Source: Spartobacteria bacterium
Lineage (GTDB): Bacteria > Verrucomicrobiota > Verrucomicrobiia > Chthoniobacterales > UBA10450
Reading direction: 5' to 3'
Length of the DNA: 64,000 bases
Assembly: GCA_003167555.1 (NCBI GenBank)
Contig: PMSN01000010.1
Coordinates: forward strand, 117,365-181,364
The notes under the pieces were generated by a model that was not told the DNA's origin, did no database searches, and saw nothing but the letters and a program-made list of their open reading frames with translations. This document shows, piece after piece, positions 28,128-36,894 of the stretch; position 1 is the first letter of the stretch; each line of letters begins with the position of its first letter. The translations under genes were made by a program, and so were the position numbers.

Positions 28128-28850
28128 ATGATCCGAACTGTTGTCTGCCTGTGTGTCGCGCTCATCACGACGGCGATTGTAGTTCATGCGGACGAAACGA
28201 TCCGCCAGGTCCAGGAAGAATTGCGCAAACGCAATCTCTACTTTGGCGACTTCGATGGTCAAAGTACCCCGGAATTAATTGGTGCGCTAAAACGGTATCA
28301 GAAGCGAAAAGGCTTTGAAGTCACAGGCGCCGTCGATGCGGACACAGCGGCCTCTTTACACGTCCAGTCAGCGGTCGCATTCACGGAAAAGAGCCCACCC
28401 GCACCTGACGAGCCTGATCTACCCATTGTCCCGGAACCACCAGCTGAGTCCCCGGCGCCTTCGCAAGATATTTCGCAGGATCGAGTGAATAAATTTGTCG
28501 AAGCTTATCTACACAACGGCGAATCGAAGGACGTTTGTCTTCAGGTTTGGTTTTACGCTTTTCCGGTCGCATACTTTCAATACGGATTGGTCGACCAGGA
28601 TTTCGTCGTTAAGGATACAAAGAGTTACTTGAGAGCTTGGCCCGAGCGAAAATACACGCTGAGCGCGCCCGCAACCTTAATTGCCTCCGGCAACGAAGGT
28701 GAAATTAAGATTGAGTTTTCGATTTCTTATAAGGTTCGCAACCATACACAGACTGCTTCCGGTAAGGCGAAATACTTCTGGACGGTCCGATCTGAGGGAG
28801 ATGATTTGAAAATAGTTGCCATTCGCGAGCAGCTGTTACCGAATAAATAG
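28128..28850 (+). CDS. Secreted protein with N-terminal peptidoglycan-binding domain
   Basis: A 240-residue protein with a signal peptide (MIRTVVCLCVALITTAIVVHA) followed by a PG_binding_1-like motif at about residues 22-80 (IRQVQEELRKRNLYFGDF, then YQKRKGFEVTGAVDADT). A Pro-rich linker leads to an unrecognised C-terminal domain of about 130 residues. The ATG at 28128, preceded by GGGGAAG, is chosen; the frame opens 4 codons earlier with TTG. Base composition is lower in GC than in neighbouring genes. It lies upstream of a sensor kinase and RlpA, all envelope-linked. Confidence 0.75.
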   Translation: MIRTVVCLCVALITTAIVVHADETIRQVQEELRKRNLYFGDFDGQSTPELIGALKRYQKRKGFEVTGAVDADTAASLHVQSAVAFTEKSPPAPDEPDLPIVPEPPAESPAPSQDISQDRVNKFVEAYLHNGESKDVCLQVWFYAFPVAYFQYGLVDQDFVVKDTKSYLRAWPERKYTLSAPATLIASGNEGEIKIEFSISYKVRNHTQTASGKAKYFWTVRSEGDDLKIVAIREQLLPNK

Positions 28851-28909
28851 CTATAGAAGCCGTCTGAGAAGCGCCATTGGTAAAGCGTTTAACGCAGGCG
28901 ACAGTGTGG

Positions 28910-31123
28910 ATGACGATTACAATGAAAGTCCAAACCAAGACCACTTTTCTGATCGTGCTCGTCGTGGCGACCTTCATGGCTGGTCTTTGGGGCTTCCGTG
29001 CTTACGATCGGTATAATTTTCATCGCATCGCTGAGGACCGCCTTAAGGAGCGGAACCAATCATTTGAGGAGTTCCTAAAACACCACGGCGAACCACTGAA
29101 AACGCTCTCTGAATACGTGACGCAATGGGACCAAATGGTTCAAGCGATTGCAGCTGGCGATAAACACTGGTTCGAAGACAACATAAATACCGAAACACTT
29201 GCTGGCTACCGAGCCAGTGCGATTTGGATTTATGGCGCCGACGGCAAGATTGCTTATCCGCTAGACAAATCGGGCGGGAATTTCGCGGAGGTTCCAATTC
29301 CGCACGAAGCGTTCGAGACAATTTTTGCGCCGATCGACCATCTTGCGCATTTCTTCATCAAAGTTCCTAACGGAATCATGGAGATTCGGGCAGCGACCGT
29401 CCACCCCTCCAAAGACTTCCGCCGTGAAACTCCGCCGCGCGGGTTCTTTTTCGCCGGCCGCATGTGGGATAGCGACGTTATCAAAGAGATGGAGATGTTT
29501 ACCGGCAATCAGAAGATCAGGATTGTGCCGGCGGCGGAGCCCAGCGCCGAACCTCGCAAAGACGAGCAGAATGGCACGGTCGTATTCTCTCGAACGTTGA
29601 ATAGTTGGGACGGAACTCCACTCGCACAACTTATCGTTCGAAACGAGTCGCCAGTGGTCCAGGCATTGAACCGCTCCAGTGAACGGCTCATCCTCTCGTT
29701 TTTTCTTTTCGCTCTCATCGTCCTGCTTTTGATCTACACCTCGCTCGTCCGCTGGGTCAGCCAGCCACTCCGGTCGATCATGGAGAGCTTGAAGCGAAAT
29801 GATCACAAGCCAATCGATAGATTGTGCAGCGATAGTTCCGAGTTTGGCGAGTTGGCGCGAACGACCCGCGCATTCTTCGAGCAGCGCGACAACCTCATTC
29901 GCGAAATGGAAGAGCGGCGCATGACCGAGGAGGCGTTGCGCAAGAGCGAAGAGGAACTGCGGCATTCGCAAAAAATGGAAGCGGTCGGCCGCCTCGCCGG
30001 CGGCGTCGCGCACGACTTTAATAATCTTCTCACGGCGATCATCGGCTACGCGGAGCTGATCTCGACGCGCGCGAACACCAACCCGCTCGTGAAACAGAAC
30101 GCCGATCTCATTCGCAAAGCCGGCGAACAAGCCGCCACCCTCACGCGTCAGTTGCTGGCTTTCAGCCGAAAGCAAATTCTCCAGCCGAAGGTGATCGATC
30201 TGAACGCGCTCGTGGTGGAGATGGAAAAACTTCTGCGCCGCGTCATCGGCGAGCGGTTCGATTTGCAATCGCACCCCGATGCGGAAATTGGGCGCGTCAA
30301 AGCCGACCCGAGCCAGATCGAGCAAGTGGTCCTGAACTTGGGAGTCAACGCGCGCGACGCCATGCCGAAAGGCGGCACGCTCGTCATCCGAACCGAAAAT
30401 GTCCTGCTTGATGAAACGACTGCGCCGCAGGTCTCTGCCTCGCTCGTTCCCGGCGATTACGTCATGCTCTCCGTGACGGACTCGGGCGCGGGGATGGACG
30501 AACAAACGAAGACCCACATCTTCGAGCCTTTCTTCACGACGAAAGGTCCCGGGAAAGGGACCGGCCTGGGGCTCGCGACCGTTTACGGGATCGTGCGCCA
30601 AACCGGCGGCGGAATTTCCGTCGAAAGCGAACCCGGCAAAGGCAGCACGTTTCGGATTTATCTTCCGCTCGAACGCGCCCCGGTGGATTTCACCAGGACG
30701 CCCATTCCGCCGGTGGAAAAATCCGACAACTTCGAAACGGTTCTGGTGGTCGAAGACGAAGAGATCGTGCGCGACCTCGTTTACGACGTGCTCGAAGAGC
30801 AGGGATACAACGTCCTCTGCGCCGCCGACGGAGTGGAAGCGCTAAAACTCGCCGCGGATTTTGACGGCGCCATTCATCTCCTGGTCACCGACGTGATCAT
30901 GCCCCACATGAACGGCCACGAACTGGCTGCGAAACTTTCCAGCGTTCGGCCGGACATGAAAATTCTCTACGTTTCCGGTTACTCCGACAACGACATCGGG
31001 GACCACGGCTTTCTCGATCCGCATTTCGAGCTGCTCCAGAAGCCGTTCACTCCGCAAACCCTCGCGCGAAAAATCCACGACGTCATTCACGAAGGCAGTT
31101 ATGCCTACAACACGGACGAGTGA
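28910..31123 (+). CDS. Hybrid sensor histidine kinase with CHASE4-like sensor and receiver domain
   Basis: About 737 residues. A membrane helix (residues 12-29) and a second near 259-280 flank an extracytoplasmic CHASE4-like domain. After a HAMP-like segment comes a dimerisation helix with the phospho-accepting histidine in GGVAHDFNNLLTAIIGY (near 368), an HATPase with GAGMDEQTKTHIFEPFF and GTGLGLATVYG, and a C-terminal receiver (VVEDEEIVRDL near 613, phospho-acceptor in VTDVIMPHMNG near 661). The start is ambiguous among 28877 (TTG), 28910 and 28922. The sensor half looks lower in GC than the kinase half, suggesting a recombined origin. It overlaps rlpA by 23 bases. Confidence 0.88.
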   Translation: MTITMKVQTKTTFLIVLVVATFMAGLWGFRAYDRYNFHRIAEDRLKERNQSFEEFLKHHGEPLKTLSEYVTQWDQMVQAIAAGDKHWFEDNINTETLAGYRASAIWIYGADGKIAYPLDKSGGNFAEVPIPHEAFETIFAPIDHLAHFFIKVPNGIMEIRAATVHPSKDFRRETPPRGFFFAGRMWDSDVIKEMEMFTGNQKIRIVPAAEPSAEPRKDEQNGTVVFSRTLNSWDGTPLAQLIVRNESPVVQALNRSSERLILSFFLFALIVLLLIYTSLVRWVSQPLRSIMESLKRNDHKPIDRLCSDSSEFGELARTTRAFFEQRDNLIREMEERRMTEEALRKSEEELRHSQKMEAVGRLAGGVAHDFNNLLTAIIGYAELISTRANTNPLVKQNADLIRKAGEQAATLTRQLLAFSRKQILQPKVIDLNALVVEMEKLLRRVIGERFDLQSHPDAEIGRVKADPSQIEQVVLNLGVNARDAMPKGGTLVIRTENVLLDETTAPQVSASLVPGDYVMLSVTDSGAGMDEQTKTHIFEPFFTTKGPGKGTGLGLATVYGIVRQTGGGISVESEPGKGSTFRIYLPLERAPVDFTRTPIPPVEKSDNFETVLVVEDEEIVRDLVYDVLEEQGYNVLCAADGVEALKLAADFDGAIHLLVTDVIMPHMNGHELAAKLSSVRPDMKILYVSGYSDNDIGDHGFLDPHFELLQKPFTPQTLARKIHDVIHEGSYAYNTDE

Positions 31124-31622
31124 CGGTTCGGGCCGGAAGGAAACAAGCGGGGGCGCATCGGCGTTTTTTCGAGATCGCATCCGCAAGATTGCCGCGACGA
31201 TACTAATTGGCGCGGCGCTCTTTTTTGCCGGTGGGGAACGTTGCGCCGCGCAATCGCCGGAAGGGGCGTTAAAGAAGCCGCGGGGAAAAGTGGGCTACGC
31301 GGTTTGGTATGTCGTGCCGGCAAATTCTCTCGCCCGCCGGCGCGCGGCGAAAGGCGAATACACCGCCGCCCACAATCATCTGCCACTCGGCGCGATGGTG
31401 CGGGTGACTCATCTTGCGAATGGCAAGAGCGTGATCGTGCGGATTACCGACCGTGGAATCACGGACAAACGGTTCATGATCGATCTGTGCAAGGAAGCGG
31501 CCGCGGAATTGGGAATGCTCAGCGAAGGAATGGCGCGGGTGCGGATCGAAGAACTTCCCGATGACAAACGAGTCGGCGCCGACCCGGCGCCGGATTCCAA
31601 AGCCAGCGCGGCGCACCCGTAA
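31101..31622 (+). CDS. rlpA: RlpA-like septal lytic transglycosylase / double-psi beta-barrel protein
   Basis: A 173-residue protein with a 20-residue basic N-terminal extension, a hydrophobic signal segment (AATILIGAALFFAGG), then a double-psi barrel: YTAAHNHLPLGAMVRVTHL, VIVRITDRGITDKRFMIDL and the alpha helix with AAAELGM. RlpA proteins cleave denuded glycan strands at the septum; the SPOR domain is missing, as in short family members. The catalytic Asp of the ITDRG motif is present. It overlaps the end of the histidine kinase gene. Confidence 0.85.
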   Translation: MPTTRTSDGSGRKETSGGASAFFRDRIRKIAATILIGAALFFAGGERCAAQSPEGALKKPRGKVGYAVWYVVPANSLARRRAAKGEYTAAHNHLPLGAMVRVTHLANGKSVIVRITDRGITDKRFMIDLCKEAAAELGMLSEGMARVRIEELPDDKRVGADPAPDSKASAAHP

Positions 31623-31630
31623 GTCTTATT

Positions 31631-32596
31631 TCACGCAATCGGCGGCTGCACCGGAGGCAGTGGCTCCGCCGGACCCGGCGATTCCGGAATGGCCACGCCG
31701 GCCCAGACGTCGTATTGCGGTCCGAATTGCCGGAAGAAAAGGAGCTTGAACGCGAGCAGCCAGACGATCGCCGGAAGCAGCAGGACCGTGCTGACGTAAG
31801 GCAGCCCCCCGATGCAACAAGTCATGCAGGCCAGAAGCGTGCCGCAGATTATCAGCGCCAGTGCCAGCACAAAACAAAACAAAATAAACAAAATGAATGG
31901 GCCGGGCCGATTGAGCACGAGTTTCGACACGTCCCGGAATGCTTCCCCCGCACGACAGCGCCGGGCGTACATAACGGCGATCATGAAATTCGTCACGACC
32001 GCGAAGAAAACTGCAAAGCCCAGCCACAACAGTCCGACGAAAATGATCGCAAACACCGCGATTGCTCCGATCCCATTCGAGTGTCTGTCTCCTGCGAACA
32101 GGCCGAGCGGCAGCGCAATAACCAGCAGGAGCACCGCGATCATCACCATCGCCGAGAAAAGAATGACGAGGTTGAACAGGAAAAAGCTATTGCCTTCGCG
32201 CCGGAACTCGCGCCACGGCGCCCCAATCGCCGCGCGGTTTTTCACTACGCAATCCACAAAAATGAAGCGCCCGCGTGACGACACCCACATGAAAAGCAGG
32301 ATCAAGACAAATGCCACTACGAAAATCGCAATTATCAGCGGAACGAGCCATGCCGGGGCGGATTCGCTCGTCGTCCAGAAGTTGTGGGGAGTCGCGGATT
32401 GGAAATTCCACGTGTTGCCCCGCCAGCCGCGGTAATTAAAACTGAAATTGTTCCCCCACGCGCCGCTCAGGAAGGCAGCGAACGCGATCACGAGCCATTT
32501 CCCAATGTCGAACGGCTTGAAGAGGACGATCTTCATCCATTCATAGGCGGCGCCGAACGGCGCAAAAATTTCGATCTTGGGGCTGTCTCCGTTCAC
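31631..32596 (-). CDS. Polytopic membrane protein, family not recognised
   Basis: A 321-residue protein with about six long hydrophobic segments and a conserved-looking N-terminus, IEIFAPFGAAYEWMKIVLF. Such proteins, resembling the glycerophosphodiester phosphodiesterase membrane-domain group, are widespread but uncharacterised. The C-terminus is a short Pro-rich tail (ESPGPAEPLPPVQPP). The start is a GTG at 32596. It is convergent with rlpA, 8 bases apart. No function is assigned. Confidence 0.7.
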   Translation of the reverse strand: MNGDSPKIEIFAPFGAAYEWMKIVLFKPFDIGKWLVIAFAAFLSGAWGNNFSFNYRGWRGNTWNFQSATPHNFWTTSESAPAWLVPLIIAIFVVAFVLILLFMWVSSRGRFIFVDCVVKNRAAIGAPWREFRREGNSFFLFNLVILFSAMVMIAVLLLVIALPLGLFAGDRHSNGIGAIAVFAIIFVGLLWLGFAVFFAVVTNFMIAVMYARRCRAGEAFRDVSKLVLNRPGPFILFILFCFVLALALIICGTLLACMTCCIGGLPYVSTVLLLPAIVWLLAFKLLFFRQFGPQYDVWAGVAIPESPGPAEPLPPVQPPIA

Positions 32597-32663
32597 GACT
32601 GCATTTCAACCGTTGGCGCCCGAGACTTCAAGCTCGCATTCGGTGCGAGAACTTGGACCCCGA

Positions 32664-34532
32664 TCACCTCAATGACACCGGCGGCAGATATTCGCGCCCT
32701 TCCTCGCGTTTCCACCAGGCGCCGGTGGCCCTGGGCTCGGACCACGAAGTGAAGCGATACTCGTAAACGGTGGCGCGAATGTAACGCGGCGGCTCGTGTG
32801 CGAACGGATTGCGCGCCAGCAATTGCACGACCTCGGGATTATTTCGGAGCAAGCATTCCGCAAAGCGAATGAACCAGAGGTTGTGCCGGTAGGTTCCGAG
32901 CGCGGCGAACCACATCTGCCAATCCAGCCGCGGCTGGTGCGGCGCCGCCCAATGCGGCGGTTGATTGAGATCGCCCGGTTTCCATTTGAATTCGTATGGG
33001 AGCCAATCGACGCCGTCGGTGCTGCCTTCGACAATGATTTCCGGTCGCGACTTCGTCATGACGCGGAACAAACCGTAGCCGCTCACGATTCGGAATGGAG
33101 CCAGGTGCTCGCGGAGCGTTTCAAGCAACTGCGGCCATTGCGCCTCGGGCCTGAACGCGGAAAAAATCAGCATGGCATTGACCGGAAGAGTCACGAGTAG
33201 CACAGCGACTCGGGCAACGCTCAAGGGTAGGGCCCGCGCGCTGCGCGGGCCGGGGATGATGGCTGGCTGCCGTCGGACGCCGCGGCGCGGCGTCCCTACC
33301 AACCTGTCGTCAAACAATAACAGGCAAAGCGCGATCGTGAGGAGGTTGAAGAAGCAATAATTCCCCGTCGCCGCGATCACGATCTGCAAGAAGATCAGAA
33401 AACCGGCCGCGACGTGTCGCAGCCGTCGCGGCGCCCAAATGAAAAGCGGCCCGATGATTTCCACGCCGAGACAGAATGCGACCGAGAATTTCTTGAACCA
33501 TTCCGGACCTTGGTGCGCCCACCATCCGATCACGGTCGGCAGTGGCTGCGTCCAGTAATGGTAATCGAGCGCGGTCAGATTCCACCACGAGTCGTCGCCG
33601 CTGGTCAGCTTCACCACGCCGGACATCAGCATCAATTTGAAGAGAAGCAGCTTGAGCAGGAAAAGGCCGGCGCGCGACAACGGCGCATCGCGGGCGGCGC
33701 TCATCCGCCAGCGACACGGCGCGAAGAAGATGGCCAGAAAGCCGGTTTCGAGCAGGAGGATGTCCCATTGAAAACTGAGGAAAGTCTGGCCGGCAATCGT
33801 GAGCGACAGATAGAAAACAAAGAGGAGAATGAGCGCAACGATCGGTGCGAAACCGGCGATCAATAAGACGGAGACGACCGCGCCGGCCGCGCAAAGAAAA
33901 TGGAGAAACGCGTTGCTTGAATCGAACCAGCAGAGCGTCGGGAGAACGAGCGGCGCGTTGCCGCCGAGTTGCTCGTGAGCGGCTTGGAGATGCTGCGCAA
34001 CTGGCAGGATACCGTGTTCGCCGACTAATCCGTCGATCTGCGTCCAGAGCGACAGAAACGCGATGAGGTAGATACAGCCGAGCGCGCGGAGAAAGTGGCG
34101 GCGCGCCTTGAAGTAGGTCGGCGGCCGCACATCGTTGCCCCAGAGCAGACGGGTGAAAAAGGAAAACGTCTGACGATGACGCGCCACAACGCAGTAAGCC
34201 GCTTCGGTGACAGAGGCGAATCCCGGGATACGCTCGTAAGACCAGCGCATCCATTTCCGGCGGCGGTTCTGGCCTAACGAGCGGAAGACCGCCTCGGCGC
34301 CTTTGGAGACTGTGCCGTCCGTTTCGATGAAATGGACGGCGCGCTCGAAGTCTTCGGGTGGGATTTCCGGAAAGCGCGCGGCGCATTCCTGGAACGGAGC
34401 GTACTCGACCGCATCGCCGGTCAGGTCGCGCCAGCGCTCGATCCAGCGCCGGCAGAAATGACAGTTGCCGTCGAAAATAAGAAGCGGCTTGGCGGGCGCG
34501 GCGCGCACGGCGCGATGGGGTGCGGGAGACAT
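32664..34532 (-). CDS. DCC-type thiol-disulfide oxidoreductase fused to lipase maturation factor-like membrane protein
   Basis: A 622-residue fusion. Residues about 15-130 form a DCC1-like domain with LLIFDGNCHFCRRW, the CxxC redox pair. The rest is a lipase maturation factor (LMF)-like membrane protein, with WWNLTALDYHYWTQPLPT as the family signature and several membrane helices. It may help fold exported enzymes through disulfides. The frame runs upstream through a tandem heptamer repeat, so the ATG at 34532 is used. A 75-bp palindromic element (33226-33300) sits inside the gene, in frame, adding about 25 Arg/Pro-rich residues around RRGVRRQPAIIPGPR. Confidence 0.85.
   Translation of the reverse strand: MSPAPHRAVRAAPAKPLLIFDGNCHFCRRWIERWRDLTGDAVEYAPFQECAARFPEIPPEDFERAVHFIETDGTVSKGAEAVFRSLGQNRRRKWMRWSYERIPGFASVTEAAYCVVARHRQTFSFFTRLLWGNDVRPPTYFKARRHFLRALGCIYLIAFLSLWTQIDGLVGEHGILPVAQHLQAAHEQLGGNAPLVLPTLCWFDSSNAFLHFLCAAGAVVSVLLIAGFAPIVALILLFVFYLSLTIAGQTFLSFQWDILLLETGFLAIFFAPCRWRMSAARDAPLSRAGLFLLKLLLFKLMLMSGVVKLTSGDDSWWNLTALDYHYWTQPLPTVIGWWAHQGPEWFKKFSVAFCLGVEIIGPLFIWAPRRLRHVAAGFLIFLQIVIAATGNYCFFNLLTIALCLLLFDDRLVGTPRRGVRRQPAIIPGPRSARALPLSVARVAVLLVTLPVNAMLIFSAFRPEAQWPQLLETLREHLAPFRIVSGYGLFRVMTKSRPEIIVEGSTDGVDWLPYEFKWKPGDLNQPPHWAAPHQPRLDWQMWFAALGTYRHNLWFIRFAECLLRNNPEVVQLLARNPFAHEPPRYIRATVYEYRFTSWSEPRATGAWWKREEGREYLPPVSLR
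33226..33300. repeat. GGTAGGG/CCCTACC palindromic element inserted in frame in a coding sequence
   Basis: Exactly 75 bp (25 codons) bounded by GGTAGGGC and GTCCCTACC. It holds two perfect hairpins, GCCCGCGC-GCT-GCGCGGGC and GACGCCGC-GGC-GCGGCGTC. The same ends occur in the intergenic copies at 34577 and 48933. The encoded segment does not resemble the surrounding protein. Confidence 0.88.
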
Positions 34533-34570
34533 CAACGTCCAACGTCCAACGTCCAACGTTCAACGTCCAA
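34533..34570. repeat. Tandem heptamer repeat (CAACGTC)n upstream of the LMF gene
   Basis: Five copies of CAACGTC, one altered to CAACGTT, lie directly upstream of the LMF start codon. Read on the minus strand they give a pseudo-peptide DVGRWTL. A matching run lies upstream of hemL (63735-63770). Confidence 0.9.
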
Positions 34571-34576
34571 TCCGTT

Positions 34577-34635
34577 GGTAGGGCGACGCTCTGCGGAGCC
34601 GGCGAATTCGTCGGCTCGACGGAGTCTCGCCCTAC
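34577..34635. repeat. GGTAGGGCGACGCTC palindromic element, copy A
   Basis: GGTAGGGCGACGCTC is mirrored by GAGTCTCGCCCTAC, with an inner GAGCCGGCGAATTCGTCGGCTC hairpin region. It lies between the LMF gene and xthA and is nearly the same as the copy at 48933-48994. Confidence 0.85.
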
Positions 34636-35402
34636 AATTCAAACTCCGCCCAGACCGGCGCGTGATCGGAGGGCTCCTTGCCTTTGCGCATCTCGCGCTC
34701 GATTCCGGCACCGCGGCAATATTTCGCCAGAGATTTGCTCGCGAGAATCGCGTCGATCCGCAATCCGCGATTTTTTGGAAACGCCAGCATCCGATAATCC
34801 CACCAACTGAAAAGGCCAGATTCCGGATGATGCAGGCGGAGCGTGTCGACAAACTCGGCGCCGCACAAGTCCTCGAAAGCGGCGCGCTCGCCCTCCGAAC
34901 ACATGATCGCTCCGCGCCACAAATCCGGGTCGTAAATATCCTCGTCCTTCGGCGCGACGTTAAAGTCTCCGCAAACAGCCAGCGGTTGCGCGGCGTCTTC
35001 GTTCTCGCGCAGGCAGCGTTGCAGTCGCGCATACCATTTCAATTTGTAATCGTAAGCGGGCGAGCCGACCGCCTGGCCATTCGGCGCGTAGATCGAATAG
35101 ACGCGGACCGAATCGATGGTCGCAGCTATGACGCGCGCTTGCGGATCATCTTCTTCATCGCAGAGCGAGGCGCGCACGTTCTGCGGCGCAGTTTTCGAAA
35201 GAATCGCGATGCCGTTATACGATTTCTGGCCGTGAAAGGCGGAATGATATCCGGCGGCCCGCAGCGCCAGCTCGGGAAACTGTTCGTCGGCGCATTTCGT
35301 TTCCTGCAAGCAAATAACGTCCGGCTGGGTTTGCGCGAGCCAGAGAAGAAGGCGCTCCTGCCTTTTGCGAAGCGAATTGATGTTCCAAGAAACGATCTTC
35401 AC
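34632..35402 (-). CDS. xthA: Exodeoxyribonuclease III / AP endonuclease
   Basis: A 256-residue exonuclease III-type enzyme that cuts at abasic sites and degrades 3' ends. KIVSWNINSLRKR, CLQETKCADEQFP (catalytic Glu), VYSIYAPNG, GDFNVAPKDEDI and the terminal SDHAPVWAEFEL give the complete catalytic set. The start is a GTG at 35402. The last codons overlap the end of a palindromic element (34577-34635). It follows the MBL-fold nuclease gene by 31 bases. Confidence 0.95.
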   Translation of the reverse strand: MKIVSWNINSLRKRQERLLLWLAQTQPDVICLQETKCADEQFPELALRAAGYHSAFHGQKSYNGIAILSKTAPQNVRASLCDEEDDPQARVIAATIDSVRVYSIYAPNGQAVGSPAYDYKLKWYARLQRCLRENEDAAQPLAVCGDFNVAPKDEDIYDPDLWRGAIMCSEGERAAFEDLCGAEFVDTLRLHHPESGLFSWWDYRMLAFPKNRGLRIDAILASKSLAKYCRGAGIEREMRKGKEPSDHAPVWAEFEL

Positions 35403-35433
35403 TTATCACTGTAGCGGTGGTCTCTGACCGTCG

Positions 35434-36810
35434 CTACAATTCCAGCTCCACGCCCGGCGGCGGCACGATCACATCGGTGGCGGGCAATTCCGCGGCCAGT
35501 TGCGCGCGCGTCCACTCCACCGCGGCCGGATCGCCGTGAACGAGCACGATTTTTTTCGGCGCCAGCTTCTTCGCATATTGCACGATCGATTCTCGCGACG
35601 CATGCGCGCTGAATTGGAATTGCTCGATGTTACACCGCAAAGACTGGGCCGGCTCGTCGGGGTCGAGCGTCACCATCTCATCCGGTTTAGCGGTCTTGAG
35701 AATTCCGGCGGGCGATTCCGGATCGGCGTAGCCAACGAAGAAGATCGAGTGCTGCGGATTCTCGAGGACGCGCCGTGCGAAAATATTTGAGAGCGTCTTG
35801 GGCGTCATCATTCCGCTCGAGAGCGCGTAGACTCGTCCCGCGCGCGCGGGGGAATCGTGAATGTTCTGGCCGTTCAGGACAAACGGCGCGACCTCCTCGA
35901 GCAATTGCAGCCGCGGCAGCAACCGGCGCGTGGTGAGCGCGCGCCGATCGTAAATCTCCGTCAGCTTCACGCTCAGTCCACCGATGTAGACGGGAAATTG
36001 GCCGAGCAATTTTTCCCGGCGAAATTTGTAGATCATCCCGAGCGCTTCCTGCGTTTTGCCCAAGGCGAAAACCGGCATCAGGACGCAGCCACCGCGTTTG
36101 AACGCGCGCTCGATCGCCTCCGCCAGCCGCCGCTCCTCCGCTTCGCGGGTGAAACCCTCCGGCAACGGACTGTCCCCGCGCGTCGTCTCGATGATCAAGA
36201 GATCGACGCCGGATTCCGGAAACGCGGCGGCCTGCGTGATCGTCTGGTCGTCGAAGTTGACGTCGCCAGTGTAGAAAATCGTGCGGCCGTCCGCGCGGAG
36301 AACAACGCCGGCCGCGCCCAGAACATGTCCCGCGTCCACGAACTCCACCGTGATGCCGCCTTCTTCGTGCGGCCGCGCCCGTTCACCGTCGAGCGTAAAC
36401 GGCTGGCGCATCGGACGCGGGCGCCATTGATCGGTCGCGCGGTCGGTCTCGCGATGGGTGAAGAGCGGATACATCACCACGCCGATTTCTTCGCGCTGCC
36501 GCGTCATGACGTTGACGGAATTATGCAGGAGCGCTTTGCCGATTTCCGCGGTCGCTTCCGGCATGAAGATGCGGGCGGCGGGCTGGCGCCGCATCAGCAC
36601 TGGCAAGGTGCCGATGTGATCGAGGTGCGCGTGCGAAATCACAATCGCATCGAGCGCGCGATCGCCGAGCGCCTTGAAGTTGGGCAAAGAGTCCTCGCCC
36701 TCCTCCTTCGGGTGCATGCCGCAATCGAGCACGAGCCGCTGTCCGCCGGCTTCGAGGTAATAACTGTTGGCGCCAATCTCAGTGCGCCGGGTGAGATTGA
36801 TGAATTTCAA
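35434..36810 (-). CDS. MBL-fold (beta-CASP) RNA-processing exonuclease-like metallo-hydrolase
   Basis: A 458-residue metallo-beta-lactamase/beta-CASP protein of the CPSF73-like bacterial type. The metal motif is SHAHLDHIG, preceded by DCGMHPKEEG; later FYTGDVNFD, the beta-CASP insert, and the RNA-specificity motif region with QFSAHASRESI and VHGDPAAVEW follow. It probably processes or degrades RNA; a DNA role is not excluded. The start is a TTG at 36810 where homology begins (LKFINLTRRTE). Probably in one operon with the dipeptidase and CHASE2 genes upstream. Confidence 0.85.
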   Translation of the reverse strand: MKFINLTRRTEIGANSYYLEAGGQRLVLDCGMHPKEEGEDSLPNFKALGDRALDAIVISHAHLDHIGTLPVLMRRQPAARIFMPEATAEIGKALLHNSVNVMTRQREEIGVVMYPLFTHRETDRATDQWRPRPMRQPFTLDGERARPHEEGGITVEFVDAGHVLGAAGVVLRADGRTIFYTGDVNFDDQTITQAAAFPESGVDLLIIETTRGDSPLPEGFTREAEERRLAEAIERAFKRGGCVLMPVFALGKTQEALGMIYKFRREKLLGQFPVYIGGLSVKLTEIYDRRALTTRRLLPRLQLLEEVAPFVLNGQNIHDSPARAGRVYALSSGMMTPKTLSNIFARRVLENPQHSIFFVGYADPESPAGILKTAKPDEMVTLDPDEPAQSLRCNIEQFQFSAHASRESIVQYAKKLAPKKIVLVHGDPAAVEWTRAQLAAELPATDVIVPPPGVELEL

Positions 36811-36894
36811 CCGGGCGAGGATGAGCGTTTCCGCCTAACCAGAGCAATCGCAAATTTCCGTCCGCCCAACGCAACCAGGTTGGCGAGAGAAACC

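Noticed and set aside
33310..34563. Minus-strand frame of 417 residues overlapping the lipase maturation factor gene
   Set aside because: It is a frame-shifted shadow of the same strand, Arg-rich and without homology.
34533..34570. Heptamer runs as a CRISPR array
   Set aside because: The units are 7 bp and directly adjacent, with no spacers.
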